From Leisingera caerulea DSM 24564 (GTDB lineage: Bacteria > Pseudomonadota > Alphaproteobacteria > Rhodobacterales > Rhodobacteraceae), in the NCBI RefSeq assembly GCF_000473325.1, contig NZ_KI421513.1:1869217-1933216 (forward strand): a stretch of DNA of 64,000 bases, read 5' to 3'. Under the pieces are notes generated by a model. That model did no database searches. It saw nothing but the letters and a program-made list of their open reading frames with translations, and was not told the DNA's origin. How positions within the stretch are numbered: the stretch's first letter is position 1; every line of letters starts with the position of its first letter. This document shows positions 1 to 8,016 of the stretch, piece after piece. The position numbers and the translations under genes were made by a program.

Positions 1-71
1 GCGGCGCGGACCTTGGCAATGGCAGTGTCGCGGGTGAAGGGCGGCAGCGGGGGGCGGGGAGCTTCTGTCAT
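1..71 (-). CDS. DUF1348 / NTF2-like protein, N-terminal fragment
   Basis: Only the first 23 codons are inside the window; the gene runs off the left edge. The translation begins MTEAPRPPLPPFTRDTAI, which resembles the start of DUF1348 (nuclear transport factor 2-like) proteins, small SnoaL-fold proteins of unknown function. The ATG is at 69-71 on the minus strand. It is divergent from the TetR gene at 278, a frequent pairing for this family, and the shared intergenic region carries an inverted repeat, so the TetR protein probably regulates it. The identification rests on a short N-terminal stretch. Confidence 0.6.
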   Translation of the reverse strand, partial: MTEAPRPPLPPFTRDTAIAKVRA

Positions 72-79
72 GTTTATTT

Positions 80-121
80 ACCGATCTGTCAATGTTGTTT
101 CGGTAAAGTGAACAGATCGGT
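80..121. promoter_or_regulatory. Inverted repeat, probable TetR operator
   Basis: ACCGATCTGT at 80-89 is the exact reverse complement of ACAGATCGGT at 112-121, with a 22-base spacer. A further half-site-like CTGATCGGT lies at 243-251, just before the TetR start. The repeat sits between the divergent DUF1348-type and TetR genes, the expected place for an autoregulatory operator. The long spacer could instead mean two separate binding sites. Confidence 0.55.
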
Positions 122-277
122 CAATGGATTCAAGGCAGAGTCGCAATTCCTGCCGCACAGATGTGTGAACGGATTGGGTTCCGCGAAAATATCCATCAGT
201 TTCAGATTGTTAGATTGACCTCGATAGTATCTGCAGTGTTAACTGATCGGTGCATAAACTGTCCCGCTGGAGGTGTC

Positions 278-841
278 ATGCGGCCTAACAAACGTGACGA
301 GCTGATCCGAAGAGCCTTGGATCTGTTTTACGGAAACGGGTTTCACGCCACCGGGATGGATCTGGTGGCGGCGGAGACCGGGGTGTCGAAAACCTCGATC
401 TATAAGCACTTCCGCTCCAAGGAGGAGCTGATCCTGGCGGTGCTTCGGCTGAGGGACGAGGATTTCCGCAGTTGGCTGTACGGGCGGCTGGAGGCACGGG
501 CCGATACACCGCGCGGCCAGCTGGAGGCGCTGTTCGATGTGCTGGAGGAATGGTTCGGGCAGCCCGGGTTTCAGGGCTGCATGTTCATCAAGGCCAGTGC
601 CGAGTACCAGTCGCCGGAGGATCCGATCAATGTGCAGTCGGCAGAGCACAAGCGGCTGTTGCAGGAGCATTTCGCGCGCCTGGCGGCCGAGGCCGGCGCC
701 CGGGAGCCGGACACCCTGGCGCGTCAGCTGATGGTGCTGAAAGAGGGCGCGATTGTGCTGGCCGCCCTGACCCACGGCAGCGCCCCGGCGCGCGATGCCC
801 GCACAGCGGCCGCGGCGCTGATCGAGCAGGCAATCGCCTAG
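278..841 (+). CDS. TetR/AcrR family transcriptional regulator
   Basis: A 187-residue TetR-type repressor. The N-terminal helix-turn-helix is clear (residues about 10-50, with GMDLVAAETGVSKTSIYKHF as recognition region); the C-terminal two-thirds is a helical ligand-binding domain that does not reveal a ligand. The frame is open from 161, but ATG 278 is preferred because GGAGG lies just upstream at 269-273 and the HTH then starts at the usual distance. It is divergent from the DUF1348-type gene and probably represses it and itself through the repeat at 80-121. The inducer is unknown. Confidence 0.85.
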   Translation: MRPNKRDELIRRALDLFYGNGFHATGMDLVAAETGVSKTSIYKHFRSKEELILAVLRLRDEDFRSWLYGRLEARADTPRGQLEALFDVLEEWFGQPGFQGCMFIKASAEYQSPEDPINVQSAEHKRLLQEHFARLAAEAGAREPDTLARQLMVLKEGAIVLAALTHGSAPARDARTAAAALIEQAIA

Positions 842-972
842 CATTCAGGCGGTTTGCCGGCCCTTACGCAACACTTGCCCTGCCTGCGCGTCAGGGCGCG
901 CTGGCCGGGATGGCGGCTGCCGCCGCGATCCTGTACTCTCGGGGGCAGAAACGCCAACGGAGTACGGGCCGA

Positions 973-1926
973 ATGACCCCATTTTCCATCGCGGGCATCC
1001 AAATGCATGTGGACGCGCTGCATTCGAATGTCGACGCAATGATTCACCGGATCGACGTGCTGATGGCGCGCTTTCCCTGGACACAGATGGCCGTGTTCAG
1101 CGAGCTGGCGCCCTATGGCCCGCTGACCAAATTCGCGCAGCCGCTGCACAACGAGGCGATTGAGCGCTTTTGCGCCGCTGCGGTGAAACACGGGATCTGG
1201 GTGGTGCCCGGCTCGATGTTCGAGGTGGCGGAGTCCGGCAAGATCCACAACACCTCCTCGGTCATCAATCCGCAGGGCGAGGTGGTCGCGGTCTACCGCA
1301 AGATGTTCCCGTTCCGCCCGTATGAGCAGGGCGTCGAAGCCGGCACGGAATTCTGCGTGTTCGACATTCCGGAGGTGGGCCGGTTCGGCTTGTCGATCTG
1401 CTATGACATCTGGTTCCCGGAAACCACCCGCCAGCTGACCAGCCAGGGGGTCGAGGTGCTGCTGCATCCGGTGCTGACCGGGACCGCGGACCGGGATGCC
1501 GAACTGTCCATTGCCCGCGCCACCGCAGCGCAGTTCCAGTGTTATGTCGTCGACGTGAACGGGCTGGGCGCCGGCGGGGTCGGGCAATCCTGTATCATCG
1601 ACCCGTCCGCCACGGTGCTGCACCAGTCGGGCCGGCACGAGGACATGTTCCCGCTGGAACTGGATCTGGATCAGGTGCGCCGCCAGCGCGAGGTCGGCCT
1701 GAAGGGGCTGGGCCAGGTGCTGAAAAGCTTCCGCGACCGGGAGGCGGATTTTCCCGTCTACGACCGTTCCAGCGGTGCGGATGCTTACCTGCATACGCTT
1801 GGGCCGCTGGAGATCCCGGTGCAGGGCTCGCAGGCGGGCCTGAACGCCCGCGCGCCGGGCGACGACGCAAACGGGTTTGCCGAATTGCATCCGATACACT
1901 ACGCTGAAAGAAAAGCAGGCGGTTGA
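973..1926 (+). CDS. Carbon-nitrogen hydrolase (nitrilase superfamily)
   Basis: A 317-residue amidase-type nitrilase fold protein. The catalytic triad is visible: E44 (SELAPYG), K110 (YRKMFPF) and C143 (SICYDIWFPE). Such enzymes hydrolyse amides or N-carbamoyl compounds through a Cys acyl-enzyme. ATG 973 gives the usual N-terminus (MTPFSIAGIQMHVD). It lies 66 bases upstream of the PLP decarboxylase-like gene on the same strand and probably belongs to the same pathway, perhaps removing an amide or carbamoyl group from a polyamine-like intermediate. That role is inference. N-carbamoylputrescine amidase is a related family, but I see no agmatine deiminase here. Confidence 0.85.
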   Translation: MTPFSIAGIQMHVDALHSNVDAMIHRIDVLMARFPWTQMAVFSELAPYGPLTKFAQPLHNEAIERFCAAAVKHGIWVVPGSMFEVAESGKIHNTSSVINPQGEVVAVYRKMFPFRPYEQGVEAGTEFCVFDIPEVGRFGLSICYDIWFPETTRQLTSQGVEVLLHPVLTGTADRDAELSIARATAAQFQCYVVDVNGLGAGGVGQSCIIDPSATVLHQSGRHEDMFPLELDLDQVRRQREVGLKGLGQVLKSFRDREADFPVYDRSSGADAYLHTLGPLEIPVQGSQAGLNARAPGDDANGFAELHPIHYAERKAGG

Positions 1927-1992
1927 TCAGTCTCATTTCTTAGTAGCCAGAGCCCTTTGATCTCCCGTTGATAACCAGGATGGGAGGTGCAT

Positions 1993-4755
1993 ATGCAAGT
2001 AATGGGCGACTATTACTCCGCGATCCAGCTGCGTCACGACCAATGGACAACGCTGAGAGAAGTAACCGAAGCCCTGGCCAGTGCCCGAAAACCGAAACGT
2101 GAAGCAGCGCTCGTGACAAATGTCCGGGCGCTGTTTGATTTACTGGCTCCGATTGAGACTTATTGGGCCTTCCCCGGCGTGCAGGCGTTTGAACAGATGC
2201 GGCGCCAGTTCGAGCACGGGAATTACGCCGATGTGGCCTTTTCCGTCCAGCGCGTGTGCCGGGCCTTGTCCACCGGCGCCTACCGGCGGCGGCATGTGCC
2301 GCTGGACCGCGACTCGGCCGATGCGGACGAGCATGAGGATGAGGTGATCCAGCCGCCCGAGGCGCGGGCCCTGGCCAAGCCCTATTTCGAAGTGCTGGTG
2401 GTCGACAACGTCAACGAGCACCAGGAGCGCTGGCTGCACAGCAACTTCAAGAAGATGCGCCGCCCGGAAGACCCGTTTCACTATGAAACCGTGGTGGTGC
2501 CCAGCCTGCAGGACGCGCTGATCGGGATCCTGTTCAACTATAATATTCAGGCCATTGTGGTGCGGCCGGGCCTCAAGTTCGACTCGCAAATGGAGATGTC
2601 GCTGCTGACCCGCTACCTGGACTGGGCCGGCGGCACCCAGGGGATCGAGGCGGTCCGTTCGCTTGACCACGGGCCGGCGCTGTGCCGGCTGGTGGCGAAT
2701 GTCCGGCCCGAACTGGACGCCTATCTGGTCACCGACCGTTCGGTCGAGGAGATCGCGGGCCATGATCTGGGGATCTGCCGCCGGGTCTTTTACAACCAGG
2801 AAGACTTTATGGAGCTGCACCTCAATATCCTGAGGGGGGTGCAGGCGCGCTATAAGACGCCGTTTTTCACGGCGCTGGTCGAGTATTCCAAACAGCCCAC
2901 GGGCGTTTTCCACGCGATGCCGATCAGCCGCGGCAAGTCGGTCTCGCGCAGCCATTGGATTCAGGACATGGGGGCGTTTTACGGTTCCAACATTTTCCTG
3001 GCGGAGACCTCCGCCACCTCCGGCGGGCTGGACAGCCTGCTGGAGCCGCACGGGCCCATCAAGCAGGCGCAGGAACAGGCCAGCCGGGCGTTCGGGTCGA
3101 AGCAGACGTTCTTTGCCACCAACGGCACCTCCACCTGCAACAAGATCGTGGTGCAGGCGCTGGTGCGGCCCGGCGATATCGTGCTGGTGGACCGCGACTG
3201 CCACAAATCGCACCACTACGGGCTGGTGCTGGCGGGGGCGCAGGTGGTCTATCTCGACAGCTACCCGCTGCATGAATACTCGATGTACGGCGCGGTGCCG
3301 CTGCGCGAGATCAAGCACATGCTGCTGCACCTCAAGGCGCAGGGCAAGCTGAACCGGGTGCGGATGCTCTTGCTGACCAACTGCACCTTTGACGGCATCG
3401 TCTACAACGTCGAGCGGATGATGGAGGAATGCCTGGCGATCAAGCCGGACCTGATCTTCCTGTGGGACGAGGCCTGGTTCGCCTTTGCCCGGTTCAGCCC
3501 GCTGTACCGGCAGCGGACCGCGATGAACGCCGCCAATGTGCTGCGCGAGCGGCTGCGCAGCGACGCCCATGCCAAGGCCTGGGAGGAGCAGCAGAAACAG
3601 CTGAAGGACGCCAGCGAGGAGGATTGGCTGAACACCCGGCTGCTGCCGCCGCCGGATGCGCGGGTGCGGGTCTATGCCACCCAGTCGACGCACAAGACGC
3701 TGACCTCGCTGCGGCAGGGGTCGATGATCCACGTCAACGATCAGGATTTCAAAGGCGAAGTGGAGGTGAGTTTCCACGAGGCCTATATGACCCACACCTC
3801 GACGTCGCCGAACTACCAGATCATTGCCTCGCTTGATGTCGGGCGGCGGCAGGTCGAACTGGAGGGCTTCGAATTCGTGCATCGCCAGGTTGAGGCGGCG
3901 ATGGCCATGCGGCGGGCGATCATGACGCATCCGCGGCTGAGCAAGTATTTCCGGATCCTGACCGCTGCGGACATGATCCCAATCGAGCATCGTCAAAGCG
4001 GCCTGGAAAGCTATTACGATCCGCAGCGCGGCTGGACCGACGTTTGGGACAGCCTGGTGCATGACGAATTTGTGCTGGACCCGACCCGGGTGACGCTGGC
4101 GGTGGGCGGCACCGGCTGGGATGGCGACACGTTCAAGACCGAGATCCTGATGGATAAATACGGAATCCAGATCAACAAGACCTCGCGCAATACGGTGCTG
4201 TTCATGACCAACATCGGCACCACGCGGTCCTCGGTGGCCTATCTGATCGAGGTTCTGGTGGAGATTGCCACCGGTCTGGACGAATTGCTGGATGACGCCT
4301 CGATAATGGAGCGGCGCGGGTTCGAAAAGCGGGTTTCGAACCTGATGCACGACCTGCCGCCGCTGCCCGATTTCAGCCGCTTCCACGACGCCTTCCGCTC
4401 TGCCCCGGAAACGCCCGAGGGCGATATCCGTTCGGCGTTTTTCCTCAGCTACGAGGAAAACAACTGCGACTATCTGGAACTGGACGGGTCGATCAGGGCG
4501 GCGATGGAAAGCGGCCAGGAGGTGGTGTCAGCCTCGTTCATCATTCCCTATCCGCCGGGATTTCCGATCTTGGTGCCGGGGCAGGTGGTGAGCCAGGAGA
4601 TCCTGGCGTTTATGCGGGCCTTGGACGTGAGCGAGATCCACGGCTACCGGGCCGACCTGGGGCTGCGCGTGTTCACGCAGGAGGCCCTGAAACAGCAGGC
4701 CAAGGCCAATGAAGCGCGGCTGAAGCTGAACGCGGCCCGGCACAAGATATTCTGA
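1993..4755 (+). CDS. Large Orn/Lys/Arg decarboxylase-family PLP enzyme
   Basis: A 920-residue fold-type I PLP enzyme of the bacterial ornithine/lysine/arginine decarboxylase family. Visible family features are an N-terminal wing-like region, TNGTSTCNK for phosphate/PLP binding, the PLP-pyridine Asp D492 in LWDEAW, the Schiff-base Lys K568 in TQSTHK, and a C-terminal PYPPGFPILVPGQ motif. E. coli paralogues are about 710-755 residues. This one has roughly 160 extra N-terminal residues and about 40 extra residues between D492 and K568, a charged helical insert near residues 505-550. ATG 1993 follows GGGAGG at 1982-1987; a GTG at 1987 is also in frame. It is followed 13 bases later by an ATP-grasp gene. 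Substrate unknown; it may not be a simple decarboxylase. Confidence 0.88.
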   Translation: MQVMGDYYSAIQLRHDQWTTLREVTEALASARKPKREAALVTNVRALFDLLAPIETYWAFPGVQAFEQMRRQFEHGNYADVAFSVQRVCRALSTGAYRRRHVPLDRDSADADEHEDEVIQPPEARALAKPYFEVLVVDNVNEHQERWLHSNFKKMRRPEDPFHYETVVVPSLQDALIGILFNYNIQAIVVRPGLKFDSQMEMSLLTRYLDWAGGTQGIEAVRSLDHGPALCRLVANVRPELDAYLVTDRSVEEIAGHDLGICRRVFYNQEDFMELHLNILRGVQARYKTPFFTALVEYSKQPTGVFHAMPISRGKSVSRSHWIQDMGAFYGSNIFLAETSATSGGLDSLLEPHGPIKQAQEQASRAFGSKQTFFATNGTSTCNKIVVQALVRPGDIVLVDRDCHKSHHYGLVLAGAQVVYLDSYPLHEYSMYGAVPLREIKHMLLHLKAQGKLNRVRMLLLTNCTFDGIVYNVERMMEECLAIKPDLIFLWDEAWFAFARFSPLYRQRTAMNAANVLRERLRSDAHAKAWEEQQKQLKDASEEDWLNTRLLPPPDARVRVYATQSTHKTLTSLRQGSMIHVNDQDFKGEVEVSFHEAYMTHTSTSPNYQIIASLDVGRRQVELEGFEFVHRQVEAAMAMRRAIMTHPRLSKYFRILTAADMIPIEHRQSGLESYYDPQRGWTDVWDSLVHDEFVLDPTRVTLAVGGTGWDGDTFKTEILMDKYGIQINKTSRNTVLFMTNIGTTRSSVAYLIEVLVEIATGLDELLDDASIMERRGFEKRVSNLMHDLPPLPDFSRFHDAFRSAPETPEGDIRSAFFLSYEENNCDYLELDGSIRAAMESGQEVVSASFIIPYPPGFPILVPGQVVSQEILAFMRALDVSEIHGYRADLGLRVFTQEALKQQAKANEARLKLNAARHKIF

Positions 4756-4768
4756 AGGGAGAAATGGT

Positions 4769-6229
4769 ATGCCATCTGCAGTACTGAACAATATCTCGGA
4801 AATACGCCGGCACTTCCACCGCAACGAGGACCCTGTGTACTTTGTCTCGGCAACCAATTTCAATCTGCTGGGTCTGGATGAATGGTGTAAGAACTTCAAA
4901 TACATATGCTACATTGACTGCTACGGCGGCAAGCATCCCAACGTGTTCTGCCCCTCCGAGCAGCCGCACGCGGAATTCCAGTCGATCGAGGACATCAACA
5001 ACTACCTGCTGCAGCACAAGGAGGTTGTCGAATGGATCAAGGGGCGCGGCGGCAAGCCCAAGTTCGTGTTCCTGATGTTCGACGAAGTGACCGAACGCCT
5101 GGCCAAGGATCTGGGCGGCGAGGTCTGGTTCCCCAGCGCCAAGCTGCGCCAGAACATGGACAACAAGATCGAAACGGTCCGGATCGGCAACAAGGCAGGC
5201 GTGCCCTCGGTGCCGAACGTGCTGGCGGAGGTCAAGGATTACGAGGATCTGAAGAAGACCTGCGACAAGGCGGGCATCGGCCATGACGTGGTGCTGCAGT
5301 CGGCCTTCGGCGACAGCGGGCACACCACCTTCTTTATCAATTCCGAAGCCGATTTCCGCCGCCATGAGCATGAGATCGTCGGCGAGGGCGAGATCAAGAT
5401 CATGAAGCGTATCGACTGCCGCGGCTCCGCGATTGAGGCCTGCGCGACCAAGGAGGGCACCATTGTCGGGCCGCTGATGACAGAGCTGGTGGGCTTCAAG
5501 GAGCTGACCCCCTACCGCGGCGGCTGGTGCGGCAACGAGATCTTCTCGACCGCGTTTCCGCCCAAGACCCGGGAGCGGGCGCGGGAGCTCACCTTCAAAT
5601 TCGGCGAGCAGCTGCGCAAGGAAGGCTACCGCGGCTATTTCGAGCTGGATTTCCTGATCGACAAGAAAACCGGGGATATCTGGCTGGGGGAATTGAACCC
5701 GCGCATCACTGGCGCCTCGTCGATGACCAACCACGCGGCCTTCGCCCATGCGGATGCGCCGCTGTTCCTGTTCCACCTGCTGGAGTTCTCGAAGAAGAAG
5801 TTCAAGCTGGACGTGGCAGAGCTGAACAACCGCTGGGCCGATCCCAAGATGATCGACAGCTGGTCGCAGATGGTGATCAAGCACACCGACGATTCCGTCG
5901 ATATCGCCACAGAGGTGCCGGAGACCGGCATTTACCGCATGGCCGAGGACGGCAGCGTGCAGTTCGACCGCTTCGACTATCACCGCCGCGCCGTCGAGAG
6001 CGAGCAGGAGGCGTTTTTCCTGCGCATCCTGCAGCCGGGAGATTACCGGTATGAGGGCGCCGACATTGGCATCCTGGTGACCCGCGGCCGGTCGATGACG
6101 CCGGGCTTCCAGCTGAACGACCGCGGCAAGCGCTGGATCGACGCGATCAAAAGCGGCGTGAAGGCGCGTCCGCTGCCGATGCAGGAAGCCGGCCCGGTGG
6201 TGGCCGACCCTGCCTTCAAGATCATGTAG
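4769..6229 (+). CDS. ATP-grasp ligase, biotin-carboxylase-like
   Basis: A 486-residue ATP-grasp enzyme. The metal/ATP signature is clear at E308-x-N310-P-R312 (GELNPRITGASS), preceded by a lysine-rich nucleotide-binding region and a glycine-rich stretch (QSAFGDSGHTTF). Members join a carboxylate to an amine or other nucleophile through an acyl-phosphate. There is no biotinyl or carboxyltransferase domain, so true biotin carboxylase activity is unlikely. It starts 13 bases after the decarboxylase-like gene and ends 13 bases before the C45 gene, so the three are almost certainly one operon. A plausible but unproven role is amide bond formation on the amine made by its upstream neighbour. Confidence 0.83.
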   Translation: MPSAVLNNISEIRRHFHRNEDPVYFVSATNFNLLGLDEWCKNFKYICYIDCYGGKHPNVFCPSEQPHAEFQSIEDINNYLLQHKEVVEWIKGRGGKPKFVFLMFDEVTERLAKDLGGEVWFPSAKLRQNMDNKIETVRIGNKAGVPSVPNVLAEVKDYEDLKKTCDKAGIGHDVVLQSAFGDSGHTTFFINSEADFRRHEHEIVGEGEIKIMKRIDCRGSAIEACATKEGTIVGPLMTELVGFKELTPYRGGWCGNEIFSTAFPPKTRERARELTFKFGEQLRKEGYRGYFELDFLIDKKTGDIWLGELNPRITGASSMTNHAAFAHADAPLFLFHLLEFSKKKFKLDVAELNNRWADPKMIDSWSQMVIKHTDDSVDIATEVPETGIYRMAEDGSVQFDRFDYHRRAVESEQEAFFLRILQPGDYRYEGADIGILVTRGRSMTPGFQLNDRGKRWIDAIKSGVKARPLPMQEAGPVVADPAFKIM

Positions 6230-6242
6230 CCCCCGTGAGGAC

Positions 6243-7217
6243 ATGATCATCCGCTGGCGCGCCATTGACGAACCCCAGCCCGGCCCAAAGTGGGCCGGGC
6301 TGTTCCAGGAGTTCTGGCCGGACTACCACCAGTGGTGGATCCACGAAGGCCCGGAGGCGCGTCCCGGCTATCTGGACAGCGTCAACGCGCTGAAGACTCA
6401 TATGCCGGAGCTGCTGCCGCTCTATGAGGAGCTGTGCGATCTGGCCGGCGGGGCAGATCACGCGGCGCGGTTTCTCAGCTTTTATTGCCCGCCGCCCTAT
6501 TTGTCGGCCTGTTCCCAGGCACTGTGGCCTGGCCCGGAGCCGGTTTTGGTGCGCAACTACGACTACAGCCCGCACGCCTTTGACGGGGTGGTGATGCGCA
6601 CCGAGTGGCTGGGCCGCACGGTGCTGGGCACCAGCGACAGCCTGTGGGGACTGGTCGACGGCATCAACGATGCCGGGCTGGCGATGTCGCTGACCTTCGG
6701 CGGCCGCCGGGTGGTCGGCGAGGGGTTCGGCGTGCCGCTGATCCTGCGCTACGTGCTGCAGACCTGCGAAACCGCCGAGGAGGCGGGCGCGGCGCTGTCC
6801 CGCTTGCCGACGCATATGAGCTACAACGTCACCGTGGTCGACCGTTCCCGCAAATTCCTCACCGCCTTCATGGCGCCAGACCGCAAGGCGGTGCTCAAGC
6901 ATGTATCAGTTGCCACCAACCACCAGGAGAAGGTGGAGTGGGACAGCCATGCGCGGTTCACGGCGACGGTGGAACGGGAGCGTTTCCTGCTGCAGCGGCT
7001 GACGCTGCACAGGGAGCCGGAAGAGAAGTTCATAGGCGCGTTTCTGAAGCCGCCCTTGTATTCCTCTGCCTTCAGCGAGGGGTTCGGCACGCTTTACACG
7101 GCGGTTTACCGGCCCCGCAAGCTTGAGATGGAACTGCGCTGGCCCGGCAGCGTCTGGCATATGCCGCTGATGGCATTCGACGAGCGGACGCTGGCCGTGC
7201 AGGTTCCGGGGTTCTGA
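6243..7217 (+). CDS. C45-family Ntn hydrolase (acyl-CoA:6-APA acyltransferase-like)
   Basis: A 324-residue protein of the peptidase C45/AAT-like family. The nucleophile is probably C90 (YLSACSQAL), followed by the family R104-N105-x-D107 (LVRNYDY), with VTNHQ-type residues further on. In characterised members the precursor cleaves itself so that the Cys becomes N-terminal; here that would remove an 89-residue propeptide. The residue before the Cys is Ala rather than the Gly of the penicillin acyltransferase. Family members hydrolyse or transfer amide-linked acyl groups. GAGG precedes the ATG. It is the last gene of the three-gene operon; I infer that it trims or exchanges an acyl or aminoacyl group on the product of the ATP-grasp enzyme. 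Confidence 0.82.
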   Translation: MIIRWRAIDEPQPGPKWAGLFQEFWPDYHQWWIHEGPEARPGYLDSVNALKTHMPELLPLYEELCDLAGGADHAARFLSFYCPPPYLSACSQALWPGPEPVLVRNYDYSPHAFDGVVMRTEWLGRTVLGTSDSLWGLVDGINDAGLAMSLTFGGRRVVGEGFGVPLILRYVLQTCETAEEAGAALSRLPTHMSYNVTVVDRSRKFLTAFMAPDRKAVLKHVSVATNHQEKVEWDSHARFTATVERERFLLQRLTLHREPEEKFIGAFLKPPLYSSAFSEGFGTLYTAVYRPRKLEMELRWPGSVWHMPLMAFDERTLAVQVPGF

Positions 7218-7219
7218 AC

Positions 7220-7235
7220 GCCGGCCCTGGCCGGC
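7220..7235 (+). terminator. GC-rich hairpin after the C45 gene
   Basis: GCCGGCC (7220-7226) and GGCCGGC (7229-7235) form a tight inverted repeat immediately after the C45 stop codon. There is no T-run, so it may be a weak or Rho-assisted end of transcription. The rest of 7218-7340 shows nothing else. Confidence 0.35.
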
Positions 7236-7340
7236 CGGAGGCGGCACAGCATTCCCTGCCTGGACGGCTGCTGAGCTGACCTGCCGGGGGCCGGACTCCG
7301 GTTTTCCTCGCATAAATTGGCTGCACGTTCCGGGAAAATT

Positions 7341-7366
7341 GGAACTGAACCGGTGTGCTGTGAGTT
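7341..7366 (+). promoter_or_regulatory. GGAAC-N17-AGTT promoter-like site
   Basis: GGAAC at 7341-7345, then 17 bases, then AGTT at 7363-7366. The alphaproteobacterial general-stress sigma factor EcfG recognises GGAAC-N16-17-CGTT, so this is one base off in the -10 element. It precedes a cluster of stress-type envelope genes by about 40 bases, which fits. EcfG is often missing from Rhodobacteraceae, so another ECF sigma factor may be responsible. Confidence 0.4.
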
Positions 7367-7372
7367 GTCCAA

Positions 7373-7391
7373 GTATCGAACCGACCGATAC
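7373..7391. promoter_or_regulatory. Inverted repeat GTATCG-N7-CGATAC
   Basis: Perfect 6-base arms at 7373-7378 and 7386-7391, immediately downstream of the GGAAC promoter-like site and 17 bases before the small membrane peptide. Position suggests an operator acting on the stress cluster; no regulator gene is adjacent. Confidence 0.35.
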
Positions 7392-7408
7392 AGCCCGGGG
7401 AGGAAGCC

Positions 7409-7477
7409 ATGCACAGCATTTTCTATATCATTGGCGTCGTTGTCGTCGTTCTCGCCTTGCTCAACTTTATCGCCTGA
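7409..7477 (+). CDS. 22-residue single-span membrane peptide
   Basis: A short reading frame starting at ATG 7409 with GGGGAGG at 7397-7403 as ribosome binding site. It encodes MHSIFYIIG, then a run of five valines, then LALLNFIA: essentially one transmembrane helix with almost no soluble part. Very short hydrophobic proteins of this look precede stress-related envelope genes in many proteobacteria. The next gene starts 17 bases later. Function unknown; a stress-induced regulatory membrane peptide is plausible. The good ribosome binding site and operon position are the evidence that it is real. Confidence 0.6.
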   Translation: MHSIFYIIGVVVVVLALLNFIA

Positions 7478-7494
7478 TCAGAGGGAGTATTCAG

Positions 7495-8016
7495 ATGTCC
7501 GGAACAGACAAAGTGAAAACCGCCGCAAAAAACGTTGCCGAAGAGGCCAAGTCCGCTGCGGCGAGCGCCGCCGAAACCGCCAAACAAGAGGCGCAGAGCC
7601 GCGCAGAAGCAGCTAAGGAAAGCGTCGCCGACGAGGTGAAGTCCGTGGCGGCTGCGCTGCGCACCGCTTCCGACGAAATGCGCAGCGGCTCGCCGCATGA
7701 ACGCGCAATCGGCCAAGTGGCCGGTACTCTGGCCGATGTGTCAGATTCAATCCGCAACCAGGATCTGGGCGATATGGTCCATTCCGTTTCGGGCTTTGCC
7801 CGCAAAAACCCGGTCATGTTCCTGAGCAGCGCTGCGCTGCTGGGCTTTGCCGCTGCACGCTTTGCCAAGGCGTCGGACAGCAGCCGCCAGGACGGCCCGG
7901 CGGCCAGCGCGGCGCACGCGCCTGCGGCAACCCCTTCGGCAAGCCCTGATCGTCCGGCCAGCCCGTACCCGGTTACGCAAAACACGGTCACGAAGAACAC
8001 GGGAGAGGTGAAATGA
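7495..8016 (+). CDS. Ala/Lys/Glu-rich LEA-like stress protein with one membrane segment
   Basis: A 173-residue protein. Residues 1-60 form a charged, alanine-rich amphipathic helix (repeated AAK/EEAKS/AAASAAE patterns) like late-embryogenesis-abundant or apolipoprotein helices. Residues about 100-120 are a hydrophobic segment (PVMFLSSAALLGFAAARFA), and the tail is Pro/Ala-rich and disordered. ATG 7495 follows GAGGGAG at 7481-7487. The stop overlaps the next start by 4 bases. Likely an inner-membrane-associated stress protein; no enzymatic motif. Proteins of this look are sometimes annotated as nutrient-deprivation-induced. Confidence 0.7.
   Translation: MSGTDKVKTAAKNVAEEAKSAAASAAETAKQEAQSRAEAAKESVADEVKSVAAALRTASDEMRSGSPHERAIGQVAGTLADVSDSIRNQDLGDMVHSVSGFARKNPVMFLSSAALLGFAAARFAKASDSSRQDGPAASAAHAPAATPSASPDRPASPYPVTQNTVTKNTGEVK

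Noticed and set aside
161..277. N-terminal extension of the TetR protein from ATG 161
   Set aside because: The added 39 residues precede the HTH with no family match, while ATG 278 has GGAGG just upstream; the region also carries the operator half-site.
1927..1992. Ornithine decarboxylase (speF-type) riboswitch upstream of the decarboxylase-like gene
   Set aside because: The gap is only 66 bases, much too short for the known leader RNA, and shows no stem-loop set.
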